Assembly (NCBI GenBank): GCA_942491345.1 | Contig: CALOAN010000020.1 | Location: 453,239 to 517,238, forward strand | Reading direction: 5' to 3' | From: JAHEEL01 sp942491345 | Lineage (GTDB): Bacteria; Actinomycetota; Acidimicrobiia; Spongiisociales; UBA5794 | DNA: 64,000 nt | Part shown: piece by piece, positions 35,497-44,719 of the stretch | Position numbering within the stretch: position 1 is the first letter of the stretch | Layout: the number at the start of each line of letters is the position of its first letter | The notes under the pieces: model-generated | Databases searched by the model: none | Told to the model about the DNA's origin: nothing | The model's input: only the letters and a program-made list of their open reading frames with translations | Program-made: the position numbers and the translations under genes

Positions 35497-36186
35497 GTGG
35501 GTGAATCTGATCTGACCGGGTTGCATCTCGATGTCTATATGACGCGGGATGGTCCGTGGAATCCGGATCACGGTGACCTTGAGATTCCTGGGGGTTGGGA
35601 GTTCTTGCCGTCAGGTGATGCGTTCGTGACACGGAGGGTGAAGGCGGCAGGAGTCTTCTGGGTGGCGTGGCGTCCGCGTGGTCGGAGTCGGCCGCATCGC
35701 CGCAAGCTCGGCCTGTGGGCACCGAAGGATGCGATTGACACCGCCGTAGCTGAGGCGGCATCGACCGAGGAGACGCGGGCGAAGCGGCGGGAGCAGGGTG
35801 CGAAGGGTCGGGAGAAGCAGGAAGCCACCTATCAGGTTGAGTTCGCTGACGCGATCCGCCGGTTCCTCGCCTTCACACCCGAACATGCCGGCCTAGCTGA
35901 TGAGATCGCCACTGAGGCCGCCACCAGGGCTGCCGAAGTCGGGAGCGGACGAGTTGGCCGAACCCGGACGCTCTCTCTGGATGAACGCGCCGGGTTGGCA
36001 GCTCGGGCGTTGGTCCGTCACCGGTACACCACTTACGACGACAATCTTTTCGTCGCGTCGTTGGAGGATCCGTGGGGTGAGGAGTTCTGGTATCGGGAGA
36101 TCAAGGCCGAGGCACAGTGGGCGGTCGACGAGTTCTTGGACCAGCACCGGCAGGAGTCCCCCGTCGATACGCCAGAGGGCATCTGA
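35497..36186 (+). CDS. DUF2293-like protein
   Basis: Product of about 229 residues. The N-terminal part reads LPSGDAFVTRRVKAAGVFWV, then basic residues and LGLWAP, as in DUF2293 proteins. Residues 85-115 are a charged helix. The C-terminal part (AAEVGSGRVGRTRTLSLDER, then ALVRHRYTTYDDNL) is the conserved helix pair with HxxTxYD. Function of the family is unknown. The start is uncertain: GTG 35497 or GTG 35479, neither with a clear ribosome site. It is the last intact gene of the element. Confidence 0.65.
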   Translation: MGESDLTGLHLDVYMTRDGPWNPDHGDLEIPGGWEFLPSGDAFVTRRVKAAGVFWVAWRPRGRSRPHRRKLGLWAPKDAIDTAVAEAASTEETRAKRREQGAKGREKQEATYQVEFADAIRRFLAFTPEHAGLADEIATEAATRAAEVGSGRVGRTRTLSLDERAGLAARALVRHRYTTYDDNLFVASLEDPWGEEFWYREIKAEAQWAVDEFLDQHRQESPVDTPEGI

Positions 36187-36284
36187 GGCGCAGGTGGATC
36201 TCGTCTTGAAGGCGTTTCTGCCGCACACAGTTGCAACGGTGCTCAGCTTGCTGCGATCCCGGGCTGGTTGGATTGCGAATCGGC

Positions 36285-36737
36285 TCAGGGGTGCAAGCGT
36301 TCGGGTTCGCGGTGCCTTTCGGTGGCGTGAACCAGGTCGGACTCCTTTAGCGAATCCGGGAGCCGCAGTTGCACCAAGATCCTCCTGCAGAGATTCGACT
36401 CCTCAACTGTGCAGGTGAATCCCAGGCCAGTCACCTCCCTTTCGAGCTGCCCGGGTCGACTGGTGCCGCAACGCGGATCGAGTACGACCTGGTTGACAAC
36501 TCTCGACCGATCCAACTTGAGCGGCGGGCGCCTGCCTATGGCGACGTCCGGATCGTCGGGGATGAACAGCAAGCGGATCTCGCGCTCCCACTTGAACTGG
36601 CTCCGTTTGAGCATGCACGGCGCAGGGTCCATCTTGGCGGCATCTCCCTTGCGGTGGATGAGGTTGGCACCACGTTGATGGACGGTTCCACTGTCGAGAT
36701 ACTCGACTCTCCCGATGTAGAGGTTGCCATGACGCAT
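36285..36737 (-). pseudogene. C-terminal part of a DUF2971-like gene
   Basis: About 150 residues from MRHGNLYIGRVEYLDSG onward. The segment KRSQFKWEREIRLLFIPDD, followed by LDRSRVVNQVVLDPR and a final LGFTCTVEESNLC, matches the end of DUF2971 proteins (KR-x-x-F-x-x-E-x-E-x-R, then a strand with I/V-x-P-x). The N-terminal half of the domain is missing, and upstream sequence runs into the 11-bp sites and the att core. It is probably a truncated gene at the element end, although a short functional protein cannot be excluded. Confidence 0.5.
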
Positions 36738-36770
36738 GCTCGTCGCCGCTCGTCTTGGTTGCGGAAGCCC

Positions 36771-36803
36771 TGGGCCGCTCTTGGGCCGCACCTGGGCCGC
36801 AAC
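36771..36803 (+). repeat. Right tandem 11-bp sites (candidate arm-type integrase sites)
   Basis: Three head-to-tail units TGGGCCGCTCT, TGGGCCGCACC and TGGGCCGCAAC with an 11-bp period, ending 102 bp before the attR core. They match the four units near the left end (18731-18774) and have the same orientation. Confidence 0.75.
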
Positions 36804-36905
36804 GGGAGTGAAAACGTGAGAAATGATGCGAGACGATGAGAGGCGAAGACGCAAGCACAGCAAGGCTTTCAACCGTTTCGCCCTGGTACACAAGACCCCC
36901 CAAAT

Positions 36906-36947
36906 CGGTTTAGGAAACCGGTGCTCTATCCCCTGAGCTACGAGGGC
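36906..36947 (-). other. attR core: detached 5' half of tRNA-Arg
   Basis: Exact 42-bp copy of 18612-18653. It lacks the 3' half of a tRNA (the next bases are AAATCGG-type element sequence), so it is not a functional tRNA. The flank at 36948 onward should be the original chromosomal upstream region of tRNA-Arg. Confidence 0.92.
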
Positions 36948-37077
36948 CTATCGATAGCCTAACTCCAAGGCCTTCCTGGCGGCTGCACGGCCGTTCCGCT
37001 GGGGCATGGCACAGCGTCGATTGAGAACCGAACCGCAGCCACCACGTTCGGTATTCGGGTTGGGTAGGGTCGTTGGG

Positions 37078-37935
37078 GTGGATACATCTGACCGGAATCC
37101 GGATGCGCTACTCGACGGCCGGGACCCGATTGGTCGCCAAGTCTCTGTCGAGGGCACGGTCCTGTACGTCGAGGAGCAGGGTTCGGGTGCAGCGGTGTTG
37201 TTGATCGGTGCTGCCGATGAGGACGCCGAGTTCTATCGGGGCATCGCTGACCGTCTTTCGTCAGGCTGCAGGGTTGTTACCTACGACCGTCGTGGCACCC
37301 GACGTAGCGGCCGGGAGGGGTGGCCGTCCGCCTCGGCTCGCCATGCTGACGACGCTGCTGACCTGATCACCAGCCTTGGACTGGAGGGTGTGACTGTTCT
37401 GGGAGCTAGCGCCGGTGGGGTCGTCGCCCTCAGGTTGGCGCTCTGCCACCCTGATCTGGTGAGGAGTGTTCTCTGCTTCGAACCTGGCATCTTCCGATTG
37501 ACCGACGAGGGAAGGAAGCTCGAGGACCAAGGCGCTTCAGCAGTCGAGCAACACCTTGACTCACATCCAGGCGACTGGGTCGGCGCAGTCGATGCTCTCG
37601 GACGAGCAGCAGCCAGTTCCCTCGCTGACGTTTCAAGCCTGTTCAGCCCACCCATTGGACGGGAGTGGTTCTCCCAACGAGCCGATGAGAACGCTGAAGC
37701 CTTCATACGAGGTGACCTGCCCATCACCCGAGAACACTTCGATCGCAAGGCCGTAGCCGACTGCCAGGCAAACCTTCGATTCGCCTACGGCGGTTCGTCG
37801 CACCCAGTCTTTCACGGCATCGCAGCTGAACTCGCTGCCAGCCGTTCACAAGCCCCAGACCGCCTGGACGGAATGGGCCACGGCCTATTCCACCACCCTG
37901 AAACAACGGTCTCATACATCCTCGGCTGGCTCTAG
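37078..37935 (+). CDS. Alpha/beta hydrolase
   Basis: Product of 285 residues with the alpha/beta-hydrolase order: a VLLIGAADED strand and oxyanion region, YDRRGTRRSG, the nucleophile elbow GASAGG (Ser near residue 110), and the late His in DGMGHGLFHHPE. The substrate is unknown. It is predicted cytoplasmic. The GTG at 37078 is the likely start; longer frames reach into the old tRNA upstream region. It is the first chromosomal gene to the right of the element. Confidence 0.8.
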   Translation: MDTSDRNPDALLDGRDPIGRQVSVEGTVLYVEEQGSGAAVLLIGAADEDAEFYRGIADRLSSGCRVVTYDRRGTRRSGREGWPSASARHADDAADLITSLGLEGVTVLGASAGGVVALRLALCHPDLVRSVLCFEPGIFRLTDEGRKLEDQGASAVEQHLDSHPGDWVGAVDALGRAAASSLADVSSLFSPPIGREWFSQRADENAEAFIRGDLPITREHFDRKAVADCQANLRFAYGGSSHPVFHGIAAELAASRSQAPDRLDGMGHGLFHHPETTVSYILGWL

Positions 37936-38027
37936 CAGCACCACTGCAAGCGGGTCTCGGCCACCTGCGACCGTGCGGCCAATCGGCTATGTTCTCCTGC
38001 GCACTCGACGAGGAACGGGATGCCCTC

Positions 38028-38990
38028 GTGATCCACGATGAGACGATTGTCCGCACCGAGAATCTGACGAAGACATATGACACGGTGAACGTGGTCGGTC
38101 GCCTTGATCTGGCGGTACCTCGCCACTCCATCTTCGGCTTCCTTGGGCCCAACGGTGCCGGCAAGACGACCACGATGAAGATGCTCCTCGGTCTCATTCG
38201 TCCGACCGCAGGTTCAGGAACCATCTTTGGCCTCGACATCGAGCGTGACAGCCCGAGCATTCGGTCCCGGGTGGGGTATCTGCCGCAGGAACCGCGTTTC
38301 TACGGGCACATGACGGCGCGAGAGACGCTGCGTTTCGCTGCCGGGTTCTTCTTCTCGGGTCCGAAGAATCGTGTCGAAGACCGTGTCTCGGAGATGCTGG
38401 AGCTCGTCGGACTGAGCGACAAGGGCGACCGGCCGGTCAAGACGTTCTCTGGAGGGGAGATGCAACGTCTCGGTATCGCGCAGGCGCAGATCCACGGACC
38501 CGAGTTGCTCATCCTCGACGAGCCGGCTGCCGCGCTCGACCCACTCGGCAGGCGAGACGTTCTCTCGATACTCGAGCAGTTTCGCACGACGTCGACCGTC
38601 TTCTACTCGACGCACATCCTCGAAGATGTCCAGCGTGTGAGCGACACGGTGTGCATCCTGAACCGTGGTGAGATCGTCGCGCAGGGCCCAATCGGCACGA
38701 TTCTCGCGAGCGAGGCGGAGACGTCCTACTCGGTGGAGGTTCGGGGGGACGTCGAACGGGCGAGGGCGGCGCTCCTCGCTCAGCCATGGGTCGATGACGT
38801 GAACGCTGAAGTGAGCGGAGATTCGGCCCATCTGAACATCGCGGTCTCAGACACCGAAGCCGCCGACGCTCAGATCCAACGAGTTCTCCTTGCCGACGAC
38901 TCGCTCGTTGTGAGGGAGTTCAAGCGAAACAAAGCGAGCCTGGAAGACGTCTTCGTTGACCTCGTGCAAGAGGAGCGCGGCGATGCCTGA
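38028..38990 (+). CDS. ABC transporter ATP-binding protein
   Basis: Product of 320 residues. Walker A GPNGAGKTT, Q-loop YLPQEPRFY, signature FSGGEMQRL, Walker B LLILDEPAAALD and H-loop STHILED are all intact. The C-terminal 90 residues resemble the extra domain of DrrA/NatA-type exporter ATPases. It pairs with the permease that overlaps it by eight bases. An in-frame TTG/ATG further upstream (37989) is possible, but GTG 38028 starts at the conserved region. Confidence 0.88.
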   Translation: MIHDETIVRTENLTKTYDTVNVVGRLDLAVPRHSIFGFLGPNGAGKTTTMKMLLGLIRPTAGSGTIFGLDIERDSPSIRSRVGYLPQEPRFYGHMTARETLRFAAGFFFSGPKNRVEDRVSEMLELVGLSDKGDRPVKTFSGGEMQRLGIAQAQIHGPELLILDEPAAALDPLGRRDVLSILEQFRTTSTVFYSTHILEDVQRVSDTVCILNRGEIVAQGPIGTILASEAETSYSVEVRGDVERARAALLAQPWVDDVNAEVSGDSAHLNIAVSDTEAADAQIQRVLLADDSLVVREFKRNKASLEDVFVDLVQEERGDA

Positions 38991-39768
38991 CTCTGGTGTG
39001 GCCGGTTTGACCCGGGTTGGTGGACGCGGGTGGCGCAGCGGTCTGTCCAACCTCATGGGTGCTGCGTTTGGTTCGTGGTGGCGAACGAGCAATTGGTGGG
39101 TGCAATCCCTGTTGTGGACGGCGGTGATCAACGGGTCGCTTGCTGTGGTCATTTGGAGCGATACTCCCGAGGAACTCGATGTCTTCACCCTGTACGGGGT
39201 CATGACGATGTTCGCGGCGATCGCCGTCGCCATCCTCATGCAGGAGGAAGTGGTCGGCGAGAAGCGAAGCGGCACCGCGGCCTGGGTCCTGTCGATGCCG
39301 GTGTCGAGGCCGGCGTTCTTGACTGCCAAGCTCGTTCCCAACGCGGTCGGCGTTGTTGCCACGATGATCGCCATTCCATCGGCCGTGCTCCTCATCCAGC
39401 TGGCGCTGGCGGACGTCGAAGTCTCGATTCCGCGGTTCGCGGCCGGGGCTTCGGTTGCCGCTCTCAATCTCCTGTTCTACCTCGCGCTCACGCTCATGCT
39501 CGGAACCCTCTTCGACTCGGCCGGGCCGGTCATCGCAATCCCCCTGGCGTTCGCGTTCGGACAGCAACTCCTGGGGAGCCTGCCAGACCTGTTGGCGCTC
39601 TTGCCATGGTCCCTGGTCGTGCCGATCAACGGGGAGGACACGAGCGTTGTGGGCGCAATCATTTCGGGGACCCCCGGACCATCGTTCGGCGCCATCGTGA
39701 CGACGTCCCTCGCGTGCGTCGTCTTCACCATCGTCGCCTACTGGAAGTGGAACCGGACCGAGCTGTAG
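38983..39768 (+). CDS. ABC transporter permease (NatB/ABC-2 type)
   Basis: Product of 261 residues with six hydrophobic segments, e.g. LYGVMTMFAAIAVAILM, TAKLVPNAVGVVATMIAIPS and a final TSLACVVFTIVAYW. The EEVVGEKRSGTAAWVLSMPV stretch after helix 2 is characteristic of ABC-2 permeases. It overlaps the ATPase gene by eight bases, with GAGGAG before its ATG, so the two should form one exporter. Substrate unknown. Confidence 0.85.
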   Translation: MPDSGVAGLTRVGGRGWRSGLSNLMGAAFGSWWRTSNWWVQSLLWTAVINGSLAVVIWSDTPEELDVFTLYGVMTMFAAIAVAILMQEEVVGEKRSGTAAWVLSMPVSRPAFLTAKLVPNAVGVVATMIAIPSAVLLIQLALADVEVSIPRFAAGASVAALNLLFYLALTLMLGTLFDSAGPVIAIPLAFAFGQQLLGSLPDLLALLPWSLVVPINGEDTSVVGAIISGTPGPSFGAIVTTSLACVVFTIVAYWKWNRTEL

Positions 39769-39957
39769 CTCCTGATGCGGTGCGGGAGCGGCCTCGTGAC
39801 GAGTCGCATTGCGCGTCGTCCAAGCTGGAAGACACCGACGTTCCGCTGCTCCATAGTCGGCCGGGCGCAGGTCCGAAGGTTGGCGGTTTTGGCGACATGC
39901 GTTGGCGCACTGGCGTAGATTGTCGGAAGCAGCGCCGTGAGTCGAGAAGGAGCCGTC

Positions 39958-41697
39958 ATGTCATTCGAATCGATCCCTCAGCAGATTCTCAACGCCGGGC
40001 CGGTGCGCGGTTCCGCGAACGCGTACGGCGTGCGTCGTGAAGATCAGTGGGTAATGACGAGCTGGCAGGACTACGTCAATCAGGTCAAGGCCGCGGCGCG
40101 CTCGCTGATTTCCCTTGGGATCGAGCCCGGAGAGGCGGTTGCGATCCTCGGATCGAACACGCCAGAGTGGGTCATCTTCGACGTCGCGGCTATGGCGGTG
40201 GGTGCCACACCGGCCGGCATCTATCCGACCAACGCTCCGGAGGAGTGCGCATACGTCATCGAACACTCGAGGTCGCCGGTGGTTCTCGTGCAGAACCAGA
40301 TCCAGCTCGACAAGATCCTCGCGAAGTGGGACGAACTGCCGAACCTTCGCCACATCGTGATCATGCCAGGAACGTCCTCAGATATCGACGGTGTGATGAG
40401 CTGGGACGATTTCATCGGGCGGGGTGCGGGTGTCGAGATGAATGCGGTCGACGAACGCCTCTCGGCACTCGGGCCGCGCGACCCGGCAACACTGATCTAC
40501 ACGTCGGGCACCACGGGCCCGCCGAAGGCCGTGGTTCTTCCGCATGAGGCAATGGTCTCGCTGATCAAGTCGATCCATTCGTTCATTCCGCTGGATACAT
40601 CGGACTCAGCCGTGTCGTACCTGCCGCTCTCGCATATCGCCGAACAGATCGTCTCGATCCACGGTCCTGCTGTCATGGGGCTCACCGTCTACTACGAGCC
40701 GGACATCTTCCGGCTTGCCGACACACTCAAGGAGGTTCGTCCGACGGCCTTCTTCGCCGTGCCGCGCGTGTGGGAGAAGTTCTATGCCGGCGTGTCGGAG
40801 GAACTAGGCAAGGCAACGGGTGTGAAGGCAGCGATTGCCAAGCGCGCCATGTCGGTTGGGCGGCAGCACACGGCGGCGCTCGATCAGGGTGACCAGCCCG
40901 GCGGCTGGCTCGCCGCCCAGTACGGGCTTTTTGACAAGCTCGTGTACAGCAAAGCGAAGGAGGCGATGGGCCTCGACCGGTGCCGATACATGTTCTCCTC
41001 GGCGGCACCGTTGTCCCCGTCGATCGCTGATTTCTTCGCAGGTCTTGGCATGCAGCTGCTCCAGCTCTACGGCGAATCTGAGTGCACCGGCGTGTGTGCG
41101 TTCAATGAGCCGACCAAGAACAGGGTCGGATCCGTTGGTTCCGCAGTACCGGGTGTCGAGTTGGCAATCGCGGAGGATGGCGAGATACTCACGCGCGGTC
41201 CGAACGTATTCCTCGGGTACCTCCGCAACCCGGAAGCCACCGCGGAGGCCCTGAGCGACGACGGCTGGCTCAGGACGGGTGATGTGGGCCATATCGACGA
41301 CGATGGATTCTTGTTCATCACCGACCGCAAGAAGGACATCATCATTACCGCCGGCGGGGAGAACGTCACGCCATCACTCATCGAGAGTTCGCTGCAGACG
41401 AATCCATTGATCGCGACGGTCGTGGTGATCGGCGACCAGCGCCCCTTCCTCTCCGCACTCGTGTCGCTCGATCCCGAGGCCGCAGAAGGAATGAGCGAAG
41501 ACGAGATTCAGGCGTCGGTTCAGGAGGCCGTTGATTCGGTGAATTCCGCCAGTGCTCGGGTTCGGCAGCTGAAGAAGTTCGTGATCCTCGACGAACCGCT
41601 TTCGATCGAACACGGAGAGCTGACGCCTACGCTCAAGGTGAAGCGCAAGGTCGTCCGCGAGCACTACTCCGACCAGATCGAGGCGATGTACAGCTGA
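39958..41697 (+). CDS. Long-chain acyl-CoA synthetase (AMP-forming)
   Basis: Product of 579 residues. It activates fatty acids to acyl-CoA. Motifs: YTSGTTGPPKAVVLPHE (P-loop, A3), LYGESECTGVCAFN (A5-like), and WLRTGDVGHIDDDGFLFITD followed by RKKDIIITAGGENVTP (A7/A8). It resembles FadD15-type proteins. ATG 39958 has GAAGGAG seven bases upstream. Confidence 0.9.
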   Translation: MSFESIPQQILNAGPVRGSANAYGVRREDQWVMTSWQDYVNQVKAAARSLISLGIEPGEAVAILGSNTPEWVIFDVAAMAVGATPAGIYPTNAPEECAYVIEHSRSPVVLVQNQIQLDKILAKWDELPNLRHIVIMPGTSSDIDGVMSWDDFIGRGAGVEMNAVDERLSALGPRDPATLIYTSGTTGPPKAVVLPHEAMVSLIKSIHSFIPLDTSDSAVSYLPLSHIAEQIVSIHGPAVMGLTVYYEPDIFRLADTLKEVRPTAFFAVPRVWEKFYAGVSEELGKATGVKAAIAKRAMSVGRQHTAALDQGDQPGGWLAAQYGLFDKLVYSKAKEAMGLDRCRYMFSSAAPLSPSIADFFAGLGMQLLQLYGESECTGVCAFNEPTKNRVGSVGSAVPGVELAIAEDGEILTRGPNVFLGYLRNPEATAEALSDDGWLRTGDVGHIDDDGFLFITDRKKDIIITAGGENVTPSLIESSLQTNPLIATVVVIGDQRPFLSALVSLDPEAAEGMSEDEIQASVQEAVDSVNSASARVRQLKKFVILDEPLSIEHGELTPTLKVKRKVVREHYSDQIEAMYS

Positions 41698-41713
41698 GTC
41701 CTACCATCAAGCG

Positions 41714-43645
41714 ATGAGCACCACCGCACCGTACGGCTCTTGGCAGTCGCCCGTTGGCGCGGCCGATACCGTCGCCGGCATCGTTCGTTTCTCTGATCTT
41801 CAATATGACGACGGGTCGTTGTATTGGCTTGAGTCGCGCCCTTCGGAGGGCGGGCGGACGGCCCTCGTTCGTCGCACCGACGATGGGACGATCGGAGACG
41901 TGCTGCCCGACACCGTGAACCTGCGAACGATGGCGCACGAGTACGGAGGTGGCGCGTATCGGGCCGATTCGGGAGATCTCGTGTACTCGGAGTTCACCGA
42001 TCAGCGGTTGTATCGGGTCACTCCCGACGGGTCCACTACGCCATTGACATCCGAGCCTCCGCGTCCTCGGTCGGTTCGGTTTGCCGACTCCGTTCGATTG
42101 TTTGACGGATCGCTGATCGCCGTGAGGGAGAGCCACCCCGCCGAGGGTGAAGCGGTCAACGAACTCGTCTTGATCCGTACCGACGGCACGGTTGACGTGA
42201 TCGCTTCGGGATCCGACTTCTACTCCACACCACGGTTGTCCCCTGACAACACACGGCTTGCGTGGATCGAGTGGGACCATCCCAACATGCCGTGGGACGG
42301 AACTCGGCTCGTGGTCGCTGATGTCGAGAGCACTGCGGCTTGCACGGTTGTCGCAGGCGGAGACGACGAATCGATCGTTCAACCGGAGTGGGCGCCGGAC
42401 GGGACGCTCGTCTTCGCTTCCGACCGCACCGGATGGTGGAACCTCTATCGGTACGACGGTTTGGAGACGATGTCGATTCTCGAGATGGAGGCCGAGTTCG
42501 CAGGTCCGGCCTGGGTCTTCGGAGAGTCGTGGTACGGATTCCTGTCGGACGGGAGGATCGCGACATCTTTCTACGACAACGGCCGGAGCGGGCTCGGGAT
42601 CATCGATGCCGTTGGCGTCCTTGAACGAATCGAACTCGGCTTCACGGACTATGGCTATCACGTCATCACCGACGGCGACCAACGAGTCTGGTTCGTCGGC
42701 GCCCGGACGGACAAACCGTCCGCGATCGTCGCGTTCGATGCTGCCTCCGGGGCGACGTCGATCGTCCGATCGAACCCGTCGATCGTTGATGCCGGCTACG
42801 TCAAAGAACCGCGCGTCATCAGTTTCCCCACGACCGATGACGACATCGCCCACGCCGTCTACTACCCCCCGGCGAATCCGGAGTTTGAAGGTCCCCCCGG
42901 GGAGCGACCGCCGCTGATTGTTCACGTTCACGGTGGTCCGACGTCGAGCGTCTCACCGGCGCTTAGGCGTGAGACGGTGTTCTGGACTTCTCGTGGTTTC
43001 GGGATCGTCGACGTCAACTATCGCGGTTCGACCGGATTCGGCAGGGAGTACCGAGAGAAGCTCGAAGGCGAGTGGGGTGTCGTTGATGTCGACGATGCCG
43101 TCGCGGCTGCCGAGTACCTGGCTTCCATCGGCGAGGTTGACGGCGATCGGCTCGCCATCAGCGGCGGGAGCGCGGGTGGGTATACGACTCTTGCGGCGCT
43201 TGCGTTCCGCGACTCGTTCGCTGCCGGGGCGTCCTACTTTGGCATCGCCGACCTCGAGATGCTCATGGGTGACAGCCACAAGTTCGAATCTCGATATGAG
43301 ACCCGCCTGATCGGCACCGACCCGGTCGTGTGGCGGGAACGGTCGCCGATCCACTCTGTTGAGCAGATCAGCGTGCCGGTGGCACTGTTCCAGGGGCTCG
43401 AGGACAAAGTAGTTCCACCGAACCAGGCCGCCGTCATCGCTGAGGCGCTTGCGGATCGTGGCATTCCGTATGTGCACATCGAGTTTGAGGGGGAGGGCCA
43501 CGGGTTCCGCAAGGCAGCAAACGTGATCCGGAGCCTCGAGACCGAACTGGCCTTCTACGGCTATGTCTTTGGCTTCACCCCGGCCGGGGACGTATCCGAT
43601 GTGGATCTCGGACCAGGGATCCCGAACGGCGACGCCGATGGGTGA
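41714..43645 (+). CDS. S9 family peptidase (prolyl-oligopeptidase type)
   Basis: Product of 643 residues. The first 370 form a beta-propeller (repeats such as YSEFTDQRLYRVTPDG and PEWAPDGTLVFASD). The catalytic domain has Ser in ISGGSAGGYTTLA, Asp in QGLEDKVVPPNQ and His in EGEGHGFRKA. It should cut short peptides in the cytoplasm; there is no signal peptide. Its end overlaps the start of the next gene by eight bases. Confidence 0.9.
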   Translation: MSTTAPYGSWQSPVGAADTVAGIVRFSDLQYDDGSLYWLESRPSEGGRTALVRRTDDGTIGDVLPDTVNLRTMAHEYGGGAYRADSGDLVYSEFTDQRLYRVTPDGSTTPLTSEPPRPRSVRFADSVRLFDGSLIAVRESHPAEGEAVNELVLIRTDGTVDVIASGSDFYSTPRLSPDNTRLAWIEWDHPNMPWDGTRLVVADVESTAACTVVAGGDDESIVQPEWAPDGTLVFASDRTGWWNLYRYDGLETMSILEMEAEFAGPAWVFGESWYGFLSDGRIATSFYDNGRSGLGIIDAVGVLERIELGFTDYGYHVITDGDQRVWFVGARTDKPSAIVAFDAASGATSIVRSNPSIVDAGYVKEPRVISFPTTDDDIAHAVYYPPANPEFEGPPGERPPLIVHVHGGPTSSVSPALRRETVFWTSRGFGIVDVNYRGSTGFGREYREKLEGEWGVVDVDDAVAAAEYLASIGEVDGDRLAISGGSAGGYTTLAALAFRDSFAAGASYFGIADLEMLMGDSHKFESRYETRLIGTDPVVWRERSPIHSVEQISVPVALFQGLEDKVVPPNQAAVIAEALADRGIPYVHIEFEGEGHGFRKAANVIRSLETELAFYGYVFGFTPAGDVSDVDLGPGIPNGDADG

Positions 43646-44129
43646 CGGGCCCGCGATTGACGGGCCTGCTGTTCAAGACACCTATCCGGACGACGTCGCC
43701 CATTGTTACGGGTGCGGACGGCTCAACGAGGTCGGCCACCGGATCAGGACGCGCCAGCTCGGTGATGGAACCGTCACGGAGTTCACCCCCAAGGACTTCC
43801 ATACGGCGATCCCGGGATACACCTACGGGGGTCTGGTTGCCTCTGTTATCGATTGCCACTCGACGGGGTCGGCCGCGATCTTCGCGATGCAGCGGGACGG
43901 GAAGGTGGTCGGGAGCGAACCTTCACCTCGGTTCGTCACCGCCCGTCTCGAAGTCGACTACGTGCTTCCGACGCCTCTCTCGCCCATGGTTCTCACCGGC
44001 CGGCTCGTGGAAATCAAGGGCAGGAAGGCCACCGTTGACACCCATCTCTCGGTTGACGGAATCGTGACAGCAAAGGGTTTGGCGGTACTGGTAGAGATCC
44101 CCGAGGATCGGTTCAGAGCCCGGAGTTAG
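43638..44129 (+). CDS. Hotdog-fold thioesterase (PaaI-like)
   Basis: Product of 163 residues. It has YGCGRLNEVGHRIR at the start, then IPGYTYGGLVASVIDCHSTG (the central hotdog helix) and RLEVDYVLPTPLSPMVLTGR. It resembles PaaI/YiiD-type acyl-CoA thioesterases that begin with a CxxCGxxN-like segment. ATG 43638 overlaps the peptidase stop and gives the normal family length. The substrate is unknown. Confidence 0.8.
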   Translation: MGDGPAIDGPAVQDTYPDDVAHCYGCGRLNEVGHRIRTRQLGDGTVTEFTPKDFHTAIPGYTYGGLVASVIDCHSTGSAAIFAMQRDGKVVGSEPSPRFVTARLEVDYVLPTPLSPMVLTGRLVEIKGRKATVDTHLSVDGIVTAKGLAVLVEIPEDRFRARS

Positions 44130-44719
44130 CTCGGGGATAACCCCTATCCAGATCGGTGTCGCTATCAGGGCGTCTCGATACCATCGGAGCGGTTCTCCTG
44201 TGGCGGACTTGGGACGGTCGGCCACCCCACTCGTCGGGAGGCAATTGTCTGTCTGCCGTCCCATGAAGTTCGACAATCCAAGATGTTCACCGGACCGGGC
44301 AGCACCTCCCCTTTCCTTCTCCCGCAGTCCGGACCGGTGGGCTGCGGACGGCCGCTCGGCCCCAACCGGCGGTCGTTCGAGTCGACCGCCTCGTGCCGTT
44401 TCCCCCCTTCGGTACGAGGCGGTCATTTCGCGTCGGGGGGGCAAGCAGTCAGGTCAGGGTTGGATGCCAAAGAGTTCGTTGAGGGTTGCGAGGAGCCGTT
44501 CTCCGGTGAGTCCCCCTTGTTGGACGCGGAATGGGCTGATCGCGTACCCTGGGTTCGCTACCCCGTATGCGGCGCTGTGGGCCCGCGGAATCAGGGAGTC
44601 GCTCAGCAGGCGCGTGCTGCGGGCTGGAGACGCCGAATAGAACGTCTACAACCCCGAGTACACGTGATTTGTCGGTCCACGGACCGATCCCAATCGGTCT
44701 GCTGCACTACGCTCGGCGT
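44130..44719. other. Intergenic 0.59 kb, no gene recognised
   Basis: Long open frames exist on both strands but none has recognisable protein features. It contains an exact 11-bp inverted repeat, GACCGCCTCGT (44384-44394) and ACGAGGCGGTC (44414-44424), around a 19-base loop. On the minus strand, 44456-44600 reads AYGVANPGYAISPFRVQQGG with a stop near 44456, possibly the end of a decayed gene. Confidence 0.45.

Noticed and set aside
36906..36947. A second tRNA-Arg gene
   Set aside because: It holds only the 5' half through the anticodon loop; no T arm or acceptor 3' strand follows.
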